Below, piece by piece: positions 26,257 through 35,627 of a DNA stretch of 64,000 bases. The DNA comes from Bacteroidales bacterium UBA7258. Its GTDB lineage: Bacteria; Bacteroidota; Bacteroidia; Bacteroidales; UBA932. Numbering within the stretch: position 1 is the first letter of the stretch; each line of letters opens with the position of its first letter. The stretch is taken from assembly GCA_002472565.1 (NCBI GenBank), contig DKSK01000011.1, forward strand, positions 62,001 through 126,000, written 5' to 3'. The notes under the pieces are model-generated. The model was given only the letters and a program-made list of their open reading frames with translations, did no database searches and was not told the origin of the DNA. The translations under genes and the position numbers were made by a program.

Positions 26257-27825
26257 ATGAAAAAGAACGTTCTTTATATCGGATTGATTTTATTGGCTGT
26301 CTCTTGCTCTGAAATTGGTAAGAAGAATAAGATGGCAGAAGATGTGACATTAGCCTCATTGCTTGAAGAGATGACTGACAGAGAGGCAATGGCGCGTTTC
26401 CCCTCACCTGATTATACGCAATCCCAGGTAAGTAGCTATGATCGCCGCTCGATTGCAAAGGGTCAGCCTGGCTGGTTTGCCAACAATGACGGTGCAGGAT
26501 ATGTAAGGATGGATAGTTCTGCCGGCAGGAAGGAGAAGGTCTTGTTCGACGAGACCGGGCCAGGTGCAATTACAAGAATCTGGATGACCACGAATGACAA
26601 GAGAGGGAAAATGAGGTTCTATTTTGACAGGGAAAAAGATCCGAGTTTTGTCATACCTGCCTATGATATGCGTCGGATTCCTTTTGACGTTCCCGAAGGG
26701 CTTTCGCTGACGCATACTCATTATGTCAGTGACATCAATGGAGTCGGCGGAAACACTTTCTTTCTCCCTCTTCCATATTCTAAGTCTTGCAAAATAACAT
26801 TAGAAGAGCCAGATTCTGAGTTCCGGCCGAGATATTATCAGATAAATTACAGAACATATAGGACCGGGACCAAGGTGCGCACATTTACTGTTCAGGAGTA
26901 TGACTCACTCAAATCCATAGTGAGCGCGGTTAGCGGAGGTCTTTGTCATCCTGCTGACGCAGTGGGGAAACTCAAGGAAGAGGAAAGTTTAATTGGAGCC
27001 GGATCCGAGGTGAGTTTTGACTTGCCTGCAGGTCCTGGACAGGTCAGCCAAGTGACGTTTAGTTTGAAAGCTGATAGCATTGCAATAGAAAAGTTGCTGG
27101 TCAAGGCTGTATTTGATGGAGAAGAAACTGTTGATGTCCCTATCGGCCATCTTGCTGGGGCAGGCATAGGCATGCCTAAGGTCTCATGCTGGTGGACAGC
27201 ATGTGATGGGGTGGGAACCGTGACGCTGAGATTCCCTATGCCTTATCGCAAAACAGGTAAATTGATTCTTGTAAATGACTCAAACAGCGTAATAGACGCT
27301 AAAATTGCTGTTGTTACGAATGATTTCATCTGGGATTCTAACGCAATGTATTTCCATGTATCGTATAGGGCAGAAGAGGGCATCCCTGAAGATAATGGGA
27401 GAAATTCCGAAGATGGCTTGATTGACTGGAATCTTGCTACTCTCCAAGGTCGGGGCAAGCTCGTAGGTACCCTCCTTTCTGTCAATAATCATACTCCGGC
27501 TTGGTATGGAGAGGGAGATGAAAAGATCTATGTGGATGGAGAATCTTTTCCTTCTCATTTCGGGACGGGAACTGAGGATTATTTCAATTGTTCGTGGGCT
27601 CCGATTGTCACGTTCTATACTCCATGGGGCGGAGCACCGAGAGCCGATGAGGAAACATCACATGGTTATAATGCTTTCTTTAGAACTAGAATTCTTGATG
27701 ATATTCCATTCAAGAAAAGTCTGGTTTTCGATATTGAAATGATTTCATGGGAGAAGGGAGTCTCTGATTATTATGCAACAACCTTCTGGTATGGCGACGC
27801 GGGCGCGAAGGCAATTGACATCTAA
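26257..27825 (+). CDS. GH172 (DUF2961) glycosidase, lipoprotein
   Basis: 522 residues from the ATG at 26257; an ATG at 26245 overlaps the kinase stop and adds four residues. The lipoprotein signal ends LLAVSC. Family motifs: PGAITRIWMT, LPLPYSKSCKIT, YYQINYRTY, and WYGEGDE followed by GTGTEDYFN. The glutamates of GEGDE (E419) and TEDYF (E440) are 21 residues apart, the same spacing as the catalytic pair E270/E291 of the Bifidobacterium difructose-dianhydride I enzyme that founded GH172. Known GH172 activities are on alpha-D-fructofuranosides, difructose dianhydride I and alpha-D-arabinofuranosides. With a fructokinase next to it, a fructoside is the likelier substrate. Confidence 0.88.
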   Translation: MKKNVLYIGLILLAVSCSEIGKKNKMAEDVTLASLLEEMTDREAMARFPSPDYTQSQVSSYDRRSIAKGQPGWFANNDGAGYVRMDSSAGRKEKVLFDETGPGAITRIWMTTNDKRGKMRFYFDREKDPSFVIPAYDMRRIPFDVPEGLSLTHTHYVSDINGVGGNTFFLPLPYSKSCKITLEEPDSEFRPRYYQINYRTYRTGTKVRTFTVQEYDSLKSIVSAVSGGLCHPADAVGKLKEEESLIGAGSEVSFDLPAGPGQVSQVTFSLKADSIAIEKLLVKAVFDGEETVDVPIGHLAGAGIGMPKVSCWWTACDGVGTVTLRFPMPYRKTGKLILVNDSNSVIDAKIAVVTNDFIWDSNAMYFHVSYRAEEGIPEDNGRNSEDGLIDWNLATLQGRGKLVGTLLSVNNHTPAWYGEGDEKIYVDGESFPSHFGTGTEDYFNCSWAPIVTFYTPWGGAPRADEETSHGYNAFFRTRILDDIPFKKSLVFDIEMISWEKGVSDYYATTFWYGDAGAKAIDI

Positions 27826-27837
27826 ATAGCGTACAAT

Positions 27838-30756
27838 ATGGCGAACATAACGAGAATAGAAAAATTGCTTGCCTTCTTGGTAGTTGTGACATTCACGACA
27901 ATTCAAGCTTCTGCTCAAAAAGTGACTGTGACCGGATTGGTTATGGACGAAGAGGGGCAACCAGTCGCAGGCGCGAATGTTATTGACAGGGCCGGCAAAA
28001 CAGGGGTAATAACTACACCCGATGGCCGGTACAGCATCAATACAGAAGTAAACTCTACACTGGATTATTCTTTCATAGGCATGAAGACTGTGACGGAGAA
28101 AGTGGCTGGAAGGAATGTCATAAACGTAAAGTTAGAGATGGATGCGATAGGTCTCGAGGAGGTTGTGGCTATTGGCTACGGTAATATCAAAAAAGAAGAG
28201 GTGACGACCGCCATCGCTCGAGTTTCCTCTGATGATTTTGTCAAAGGAGGAGTCGCAAGTCCGCTTCAGCTCCTTCAGGGAAAAGTCGCGGGATTGGGAA
28301 TGGCGACAACTTCGGGGGATCCTTCTGCTGCTCCTAGTATTACGCTAAGGGGAATATCTACGTTGGCGGCATCTACTTCTCCACTCGTAGTTATTGATGG
28401 TGTGGCCGGGGCTTCAATCAATTCGGTCGCACCTGAAGATATTGAATCAATCTCAGTCCTTAAAGACGGCTCGGCGGCAGCAATATACGGCACCAGAGGA
28501 ACCAATGGTGTCATCATTGTGACCACCAGGCGTCCGGAGTCAGGGATTGCGAGGGTTTCCTATAGCGGTTATGTCAAGTTTGACAAGTTGATAGACGATG
28601 AGAATTATCTCTCCGCGGACGAGTACCGGGAGAAGACAAAAGAATTCCCAGGGATGCAAGATTTCGGCGGCTCTACAGATTGGGTAGACGAAATCACAAG
28701 AAAACCGGTAAGCCATAACCATTATCTGACAATTTCTGGAGGAACGGATAAGACAAATTATTCTGCTTCTATAACATACGCTGACAAACAGGGCCTCTAC
28801 AAACCTTCTTTTGACAAGTCGCTTTCTGCAAAAGTAGCAATCAGCCACAGTATGTTTGACGACAAGCTCAGAATCTCTCTGAATATCCATGACAAAGTTC
28901 TGAAGAAAGGACTGTATCCATCGGAAATATATGGCCAAGCTACGCTAAGGAATCCTACCCTCCCTGTTTATGATAAGAATGGCGATTATTACGAGACCAG
29001 CAACGGGGAGAATCCTGTTGCCGCCATGAATGAGTACAAAGGGGCTGATAAAGATAATCTTCTTTCATTATATGGGAAGGTTGAGCTCCGGCCAGTTGAT
29101 GGTCTTACTCTCAGCGCATCTGGCGCCTATCAAAATTATTACAACGAGAGAGAGTGGTCAGGTTCACATAAGACCTATGCTGCCAGGTATGGCAGTGAGT
29201 TCGGAAGCGCGACACTGAATGGCGGCCACTATGACGACAGGACTCTTGAATTACAGGCCGATTACACCAGAACATTTGGATACCATAGCATGACAGCGAC
29301 AGCTGGATATAGTTACAATAAATATGTCAACCAAAATTGGTATATGAAGGCATATAATTTCCCGATTGACGGATTCGGAGCATGGAACATCGGCTCAGCT
29401 GAATCGACTCTTGACGGGCTTTCTACTATCAACAGTTCCAAAAGCGAGAGGAAACTTATAGGCTTCTATGGAAGGTTGAACTACAACTACCATTACCGCT
29501 ACCTGTTCATGGCCAGTATCAGGCGTGAAGGCAGTGACAAGTTCGGCGAAAACAACAGGTGGGGCTGGTTCCCTGCAGTGAGTGCAGGATGGAGAATAAG
29601 CAACGAAGAATTCATGAAGAATATTCCTTGGGTAAACGAACTCAAGTTAAGGGCCGGGTATGGAGTTACCGGAACTGAACCTTCTGCTTCCTACCAATAC
29701 ATAGCTCTATACAATTTCAATTCTTCCTATATGTCTTACAGTGGCGGGAAATGGGTCAACGGCATCATCCCTACTAACAATCCTAACCCTAACCTCAAAT
29801 GGGAAGAGAAGCATGAGACTAACTTAGGTATAGACTTCTCCATGCTCGGAAACAGACTCTATGGTTCAGTAGATGCCTATTACCGTCATACTAAGGACTT
29901 GCTCTACACTTATAATGTACCTACACCTCCGAACATTTCCAACAATATGCTGGCAAATGTGGGTTCCATCATGAATAAAGGAATTGAAATCGAGGTCGGC
30001 GGAGAAATCATAAAGACCAAGGACATCAGCTTTACATTAAGTGGAAATTTCTCTCACAACAAAAATGAACTTCTAAAACTATCCAACGACAATTACGAAC
30101 TTAATTATCTTACACTAGGTAATCTTACGCATGTCCAGACTTATTCTCATAGGCTTGAGGAAGGATGGGCAATCGGAAATTTCTATGGTTGGAAGACTGT
30201 CGGCCTGAAGAGTCAGGGTACCCAGTGGAGAATCGTAGGTGCTGAGAATTCATCTGCAGGAGAGGAGCAGAAAACCATCCTCGGTAATGGAATCCCGAAG
30301 ATGTTCGCGGGCCTCAAGTTTAATTTCAGATACAAAAGAGTCGATCTGGATGTTTCCTTCCATGGTGCATTTGATTACCAGATACTTAACCAGTATAGGA
30401 TGATGTATGAGACCTTAGCTTGGATTTCTAGCTATAATCTTCCAAAATCGGCTTTCAGGAAGGTGGGCGAGTATTATAATTATGCTCCTTCAACATATTG
30501 TGACAGATATGTTGAAGATGGCGACTATGTAAAGCTTGACAACCTGACGGTCGGCTATAACTTCAATGTCACGAAGGTGCCTTACATCAAGAGCACAAGA
30601 ATCTATGTTACAGCGAAGAATCTATTCACTATCACTGGATATAGGGGACTCGATCCGGAAGCTGTTGCAATTACGGGTCTCACCCCAGGGATCGACAGTT
30701 ATCTTAAATTTCCGACGCTAAGGTCTATTACTGCAGGCGTTGATATTACATTCTAA
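27838..30756 (+). CDS. SusC-like TonB-dependent outer-membrane transporter
   Basis: 972 residues. Signal peptide to ASAQ. A carboxypeptidase-like regulatory domain (about 28-105: VTGLVMDEEGQPVAGANV) is followed by the TonB-box region EEVVAIGYG, the plug (PSITLRGIS, LKDGSAAAIYGTRGTNGVII) and the 22-strand barrel. Length is normal. It forms a gated channel with the adjacent SusD lid for import of oligosaccharides. Confidence 0.95.
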   Translation: MANITRIEKLLAFLVVVTFTTIQASAQKVTVTGLVMDEEGQPVAGANVIDRAGKTGVITTPDGRYSINTEVNSTLDYSFIGMKTVTEKVAGRNVINVKLEMDAIGLEEVVAIGYGNIKKEEVTTAIARVSSDDFVKGGVASPLQLLQGKVAGLGMATTSGDPSAAPSITLRGISTLAASTSPLVVIDGVAGASINSVAPEDIESISVLKDGSAAAIYGTRGTNGVIIVTTRRPESGIARVSYSGYVKFDKLIDDENYLSADEYREKTKEFPGMQDFGGSTDWVDEITRKPVSHNHYLTISGGTDKTNYSASITYADKQGLYKPSFDKSLSAKVAISHSMFDDKLRISLNIHDKVLKKGLYPSEIYGQATLRNPTLPVYDKNGDYYETSNGENPVAAMNEYKGADKDNLLSLYGKVELRPVDGLTLSASGAYQNYYNEREWSGSHKTYAARYGSEFGSATLNGGHYDDRTLELQADYTRTFGYHSMTATAGYSYNKYVNQNWYMKAYNFPIDGFGAWNIGSAESTLDGLSTINSSKSERKLIGFYGRLNYNYHYRYLFMASIRREGSDKFGENNRWGWFPAVSAGWRISNEEFMKNIPWVNELKLRAGYGVTGTEPSASYQYIALYNFNSSYMSYSGGKWVNGIIPTNNPNPNLKWEEKHETNLGIDFSMLGNRLYGSVDAYYRHTKDLLYTYNVPTPPNISNNMLANVGSIMNKGIEIEVGGEIIKTKDISFTLSGNFSHNKNELLKLSNDNYELNYLTLGNLTHVQTYSHRLEEGWAIGNFYGWKTVGLKSQGTQWRIVGAENSSAGEEQKTILGNGIPKMFAGLKFNFRYKRVDLDVSFHGAFDYQILNQYRMMYETLAWISSYNLPKSAFRKVGEYYNYAPSTYCDRYVEDGDYVKLDNLTVGYNFNVTKVPYIKSTRIYVTAKNLFTITGYRGLDPEAVAITGLTPGIDSYLKFPTLRSITAGVDITF

Positions 30757-30768
30757 ATACACGATGTA

Positions 30769-32388
30769 ATGAATAGAATATTAATACCGATAATCGGGAC
30801 TATTGCAGTGGCTGTGGCTTCTTGCACGGACCTCGACCCGAAGGTCTATAGCGACATAACGCTTGACAAGCTGATGGCTGACGCAAACGAGAATGCACCT
30901 TATCTGCTTGCCCCTGTCTATGGGCAGATGCGTTGGTTCAACGAGGACAGAAGTGTCTGGGACTTGTATGAAATAGGCACTGACGCATGGGTGATACCTA
31001 TCAATACAGATGGCGGATGGAATGATGGAGGCATTTGGCAGAGACTCAACAAGCATGAGTGGTTGACAACTGATCCGCATTTTCAGAACGTATGGAACCA
31101 TTGTTGGTATGGTATCTCATCTTGTTGCAACAGAGTACTTTACCAGTTGGGAAAAGCCAACGTCAACCTTGATGAACAAACAGTGGCGGAAGTGAAGGTT
31201 GCCAGAGCTTTCTATTATTATCAACTTCTTACTTTCTTCGGCAACGTGCCGATAGAAACTACCTACGATGTTCCAGATGGTTATCTTCCGAAAACATGCA
31301 GTCGTGAGGAAGTCTACAACTTCGTCGTGAGCGAAATCCGCAGCAACATGGACAAGCTCTCAGAAGACAAGCTTTACAGTCGTTTCAATAAATGGGCCGC
31401 TAAAGAAATGCTCGCAAGAGTGTATCTGAATGCAGAGTCTTGGCTTGGACCTTCATATGCATCGAAGCGGGACAGTACCATCATACTCTGTGATGAAATT
31501 ATCAATTCTGGCAAGTATTCCCTGGACGATGATTATTCCCATGTCTTCAGTTTGGATAACTCCAACTCTCCTGAAATCATATTCGCGATTCCATATGACG
31601 AGACAACGGGGACACCGATTCTTCACTGCATTTATGCTAAGACTCAGCATTATCAGTGCAAGCCAATGTATAATGCTGCTTCTGCCGGATACAACGGACT
31701 AAGGGCTGTACCATCCTATGTGTCTGATACTTTTGATGCGGAAGAAAGTCCGACCACGCACAACTGTGTGTCATATCATGACAAAAGATATGTCGAAACG
31801 TATGTAATGGGCCAGCAGTATGATTATGTGACAGGTGATTCTCTATTCTTTGACTCTTCTCATAAGAAGCCGTTCAACTATAAGAACTTCATTCAGAGCC
31901 CAACTGCAGCAGATGAGTACGATGGATACCGTTTTGGAAAATACGAAATTAAGATATGCCAGAAGTGGGAGACAGACCAGGATTGGGTCGTATATAGATA
32001 TGCTGAGACTTTGCTGATGAAAGCAGAATGCCTGTTGCGTAATGGCGATGCCTCAGGGGCTGCTGAGATTGTTAATGAAGTGAGGGCAAGAGATTTCAAT
32101 CCTGGGCTTGATAAATCAGTAAGGACTATCTCTGCGGCAAAGCTCTCAGCTGTCACTAATGTGGATGGCGTTGATGTAAAGTACGGGGAATTCTTGAATG
32201 AGCTCGGAAGGGAGTTTACCGGGGAGGCCATGAGACGGGAACAGCTTATCCGCTTTGGCGTTTACACTAAAGGATCATGGTGGGGGCATTCCCCGAAGAA
32301 TGATAAACATTTGGAACTATTCCCAATCCCTGAGAATGAAAGACTGACAAATAAAAACCTCGCTCAAAATGAAGGATATCCTGAATAG
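30769..32388 (+). CDS. SusD/RagB-like glycan-binding lipoprotein
   Basis: 539 residues. Lipobox VASC near residue 19. TPR-like helices (EVKVARAFYYYQLLTFFGNV), RFNKWAAKEMLARVYL and the C-terminal RYAETLLMKAECLLRNGDA with EFLNELGREFTGEAMRREQL are SusD hallmarks. It is the surface lid of the SusC channel, 12 bases downstream of it. Its last 20 bases overlap the start of the next gene. Confidence 0.95.
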   Translation: MNRILIPIIGTIAVAVASCTDLDPKVYSDITLDKLMADANENAPYLLAPVYGQMRWFNEDRSVWDLYEIGTDAWVIPINTDGGWNDGGIWQRLNKHEWLTTDPHFQNVWNHCWYGISSCCNRVLYQLGKANVNLDEQTVAEVKVARAFYYYQLLTFFGNVPIETTYDVPDGYLPKTCSREEVYNFVVSEIRSNMDKLSEDKLYSRFNKWAAKEMLARVYLNAESWLGPSYASKRDSTIILCDEIINSGKYSLDDDYSHVFSLDNSNSPEIIFAIPYDETTGTPILHCIYAKTQHYQCKPMYNAASAGYNGLRAVPSYVSDTFDAEESPTTHNCVSYHDKRYVETYVMGQQYDYVTGDSLFFDSSHKKPFNYKNFIQSPTAADEYDGYRFGKYEIKICQKWETDQDWVVYRYAETLLMKAECLLRNGDASGAAEIVNEVRARDFNPGLDKSVRTISAAKLSAVTNVDGVDVKYGEFLNELGREFTGEAMRREQLIRFGVYTKGSWWGHSPKNDKHLELFPIPENERLTNKNLAQNEGYPE

Positions 32389-34003
32389 AGTAAAGCAGAT
32401 TTTGCTTTTCTTGGCAGTATTGACACTTTCTGCCGGCTTCTCCGCTTGTTCATCAGAGAGCTTAGGCAGAAACCCCGAACCGGACGGCTTGGATACTACT
32501 AATGTCAATCCGGATACGACGGCAAACGGTGACGACTTTAAACTTATAGCAGGCGGTGAGACTGTGGGTTCTATTCTTGCAGTGAACACCGAATGTGTAG
32601 CCAGAGTAATCGGGCAGAGTGCAAATGGTGAAAATATTCCCAACCCGAATTCTTCACTCATGAGGTTCGGCATAGGCTCAACTGATTACGGAAATATGTG
32701 GGATGCGGGGAATGGGACAGTATGGAGCGTTTTCGGCGACAACTTTAATGCGACTGGCGGCGACTGGAAATCAAATGCTATAGCTATTAGTTCTGACAGA
32801 AATCTTGCTGACGGACTTTATTATGATTCTGTTCTACGGGATGCCGGAGGAGCAAGAAAAGAAATAATCGACCCTGCAGACGGAGAGGTTACGTGCATAC
32901 CGACCGGAGGGTTCTCTGTACAGACAGCGACCGGGTACCGCCAGTACATGAGTTTCATGGATGTCCGGCAATGGGCGACTGACGGCAATGATAATTGGTC
33001 GGCAAATTACAGTGAACTCGTATATACCGATGATTACGGAGATACTTGGACCAGATCAGGCGTAAGGTGGGATGGAAATAGTAATTTCGTCCAAACGGCC
33101 TTCGTCGTAATGGGAGAAACAGTCTATATGTATGGCACGAAAGCCGGACGATACGGGAAGGCTTATCTTGCTAAGGTTCAAGCCGGTGATGTGCTTAATA
33201 AGACAGCTTATCTCTATTGGAATGGATCTTCTTGGACACCTGACGAGTCTGCTGCCACACCTGTCACCAATGGAACGGTATCTGAGATGACTGTGAGGTA
33301 TAATACGTATTACAATAGGTACATAATGATGTATCTCTCTGTCAATCAGAGAAAGCTAGTCTATAGAGATGCTTCCGCACCTGAAGGTGAGTGGTCTTGC
33401 GAGAAAATAATCCTCAATGGAACTTATGGACCATCGATACACCCATGGTTCTGTGACGGCCGTGACATCTGGTTTGTATCATCCAGCGTGACGACATCAT
33501 CTGCTTCTTATGATACTTGGCACATCTTCCTTTATCATTCCAAGTTGAAGGCAGATCCGGAAGGCTTCAACATGATTTGGGAAGGAGGTTTCGAGGATGA
33601 GCCGACAATGAACATTACATATAAGACGCTGTGGAATGCCGCCAATTCTACATCATGTCATGATGCACATACCGGTGATGTCTCATGTAAATTATCAAAT
33701 GGGACAGAGGGAGAATGGAAGGATGCGTGCACACAGAGTATCACGGTGAAAAAGCGCAAGGAATATATTCTGACTGCATGGGCCAAATCTTCGATTGCCG
33801 GAAGTGACAGGTCATATCTCGGAGTAAGACTCCATGATGGTACTATTATCGATGCTCATCCTGCATTGAACTCAGACAACTGGACCAAAATTACAGTGGA
33901 GTTTAATTCGGGAGATAACACCAGCTTGGATGTATTCTTTGGTACGTGGGGCGCTTCCGGCCTTCAGGTCCTCGTAGACGATTTTTCGCTTGAACCGAAG
34001 TAA
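32369..34003 (+). CDS. DUF4185 propeller protein with C-terminal jelly-roll (putative endo-glycosidase)
   Basis: 544 residues, lipoprotein signal ending FSAC. Residues about 70-385 form a DUF4185-type five-bladed propeller, with RFGIGSTDYGNMWDAGNG, WSVFGDNF and DWKSNAIAISSD. Residues about 390-544 form a CBM-like jelly-roll introduced by LKADPEGFNM. Some DUF4185 proteins are endo-D-arabinanases (GH183); with fructose genes around, an endo-acting fructanase is an alternative. The acidic GDN motif is intact, in contrast to the next gene. Its start overlaps the SusD gene by 20 bases. Confidence 0.72.
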   Translation: MKDILNRVKQILLFLAVLTLSAGFSACSSESLGRNPEPDGLDTTNVNPDTTANGDDFKLIAGGETVGSILAVNTECVARVIGQSANGENIPNPNSSLMRFGIGSTDYGNMWDAGNGTVWSVFGDNFNATGGDWKSNAIAISSDRNLADGLYYDSVLRDAGGARKEIIDPADGEVTCIPTGGFSVQTATGYRQYMSFMDVRQWATDGNDNWSANYSELVYTDDYGDTWTRSGVRWDGNSNFVQTAFVVMGETVYMYGTKAGRYGKAYLAKVQAGDVLNKTAYLYWNGSSWTPDESAATPVTNGTVSEMTVRYNTYYNRYIMMYLSVNQRKLVYRDASAPEGEWSCEKIILNGTYGPSIHPWFCDGRDIWFVSSSVTTSSASYDTWHIFLYHSKLKADPEGFNMIWEGGFEDEPTMNITYKTLWNAANSTSCHDAHTGDVSCKLSNGTEGEWKDACTQSITVKKRKEYILTAWAKSSIAGSDRSYLGVRLHDGTIIDAHPALNSDNWTKITVEFNSGDNTSLDVFFGTWGASGLQVLVDDFSLEPK

Positions 34004-34042
34004 ACATAATTAATAAGATATAATAACCAAACACTTAAGATC

Positions 34043-35530
34043 ATGAAAAAGTTCTATCAAGTTTTAACAATGGCTATTGCAGCCGCCATGATAGCATCTT
34101 GTGGTGATGATGGCAATGGAGGTTCGGACGGACCTGATTCCCCAGAAGTGGTCCCAACCAAAATTATGGGCTTTAAAGTTCTCAATGCAAGTCTTGAGGC
34201 AGATCCGGAAGGTTTCAATATGCTGACAGATGGTGGCTTCGAGTTCTTCCCAGGTGATGCTGAGTGGGCAAGTAAGTCTCTATGGTACATCCCGGAATAT
34301 GACAGCGAAGCTGAAACTGCTCATAGTGGCAAAAGGACTATCCATGTTGACGGAAATTCTCATGATTGGAGAGATTTCGCGCTCCAGACCATCGCCTCAA
34401 AGAAGAACGTTTCTTATACGCTTACACTCAATTACGCAGGCTCGTGGAAGGGACTGAATGTCTACATGGGATTCAGAAACGCCTCTGGAGCGCCAGCTCT
34501 TGACCAGAACACCAACAATGTGGACGGAAACGATGCATGGGCGGAGTATAAACTTAGCTATGGCAATACTGACAATACCGAACTGACAGCATTCATAGGA
34601 GGCTGGTGCTGGGACAATCTTTGGGTAGAGATGGATGACTTCAAGGTAATTCCGACAGGGACTTCTTATGATACTTTCAGGCCATCAAGAGCAACTTTGT
34701 CCAGCCTCGATATCACCAATAACAGTGCGAACGTAGTGTCTTCTTCGGACAAGATAGTTGCATGGAAAGAAGCCGACGGCTCTATTTCAGCAGTGTTACA
34801 CAATGCTGTGATAGGATCAAGTACTCTCGGAAATGTTTTCGCGACATCCAAGGATAAAGATATTTCGGATGGTATTACATTCACCTCGGTTGGGGGCACA
34901 TCAATTGCCGACAATGCTGTCGTTACTTCAGGAGTCGCTGTAAATGGGACTGAATATGTGCACTATTATGTAAATGCGGGGAAGCCTGCCGCAACAGAAG
35001 ATAATCCCGACCCAGATTGGTATTCCAACGAGACAGGGACCCTCGTATCTAAGGATGGCGGGTCAACATGGTCTAAACTCTCAGGTGATCCGTCAGGGAA
35101 TTTTGTCAAAGTATCATATTGTGACCATGGCGGTTATGTCTATATGTTCGGATCTGCAGCAGGGGACAAGAATGTGCGCACGTATGTGGCGAGAACTTCT
35201 TATGGCAATATGGGTGATCCTTCCTCTTATGAATACTATGATGGTGAGACTTGGGTGGCTGGAAAGCCGGAGTTCGCGGCTCCTGTCTTCTTTGGCCCTA
35301 CGGATGATATGAGCATTGTATATGATCAGAGTAGATACACTTACATGATTTTTTATCGCTCTGCAACTACCAATAGGTTGGTATATCGCGATTCCGGCCT
35401 CCCGGAGGGAGAGTGGAGCGGTGAGAAGATTGTAGCCGACGCCGAGGACATATACGCCCCTTCTATCTTGTCTTCGGGTAAGGACGGCATTGTCATGGTA
35501 GTATCTCCATTCGTATCAAGTGACAAATAG
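34043..35530 (+). CDS. Domain-swapped DUF4185-like lipoprotein, probable surface glycan-binding protein
   Basis: 495 residues, lipobox MIASC. It has the same two modules as the upstream protein in reverse order: the jelly-roll comes first (about 45-205, introduced by LEADPEGFNM) and the propeller second (about 220-495; YRDSGLPEGEWSGEKIV matches YRDASAPEGEWSCEKII upstream). At the place of the upstream GDNF and WKSN motifs it has LHNA and TLGN, so a likely acidic catalytic site is lost. It probably binds glycan at the surface rather than cutting it. Position after SusD fits the SGBP slot of many PULs. Confidence 0.65.
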   Translation: MKKFYQVLTMAIAAAMIASCGDDGNGGSDGPDSPEVVPTKIMGFKVLNASLEADPEGFNMLTDGGFEFFPGDAEWASKSLWYIPEYDSEAETAHSGKRTIHVDGNSHDWRDFALQTIASKKNVSYTLTLNYAGSWKGLNVYMGFRNASGAPALDQNTNNVDGNDAWAEYKLSYGNTDNTELTAFIGGWCWDNLWVEMDDFKVIPTGTSYDTFRPSRATLSSLDITNNSANVVSSSDKIVAWKEADGSISAVLHNAVIGSSTLGNVFATSKDKDISDGITFTSVGGTSIADNAVVTSGVAVNGTEYVHYYVNAGKPAATEDNPDPDWYSNETGTLVSKDGGSTWSKLSGDPSGNFVKVSYCDHGGYVYMFGSAAGDKNVRTYVARTSYGNMGDPSSYEYYDGETWVAGKPEFAAPVFFGPTDDMSIVYDQSRYTYMIFYRSATTNRLVYRDSGLPEGEWSGEKIVADAEDIYAPSILSSGKDGIVMVVSPFVSSDK

Positions 35531-35627
35531 AATATCTTCATAGCTTGATAATTTATTTTTTACTCATCTTAGGGCGTCCCGGATTCTCCTCAGCAGGACC
35601 GGGATACCCTTATTATCTGTCAACAGC

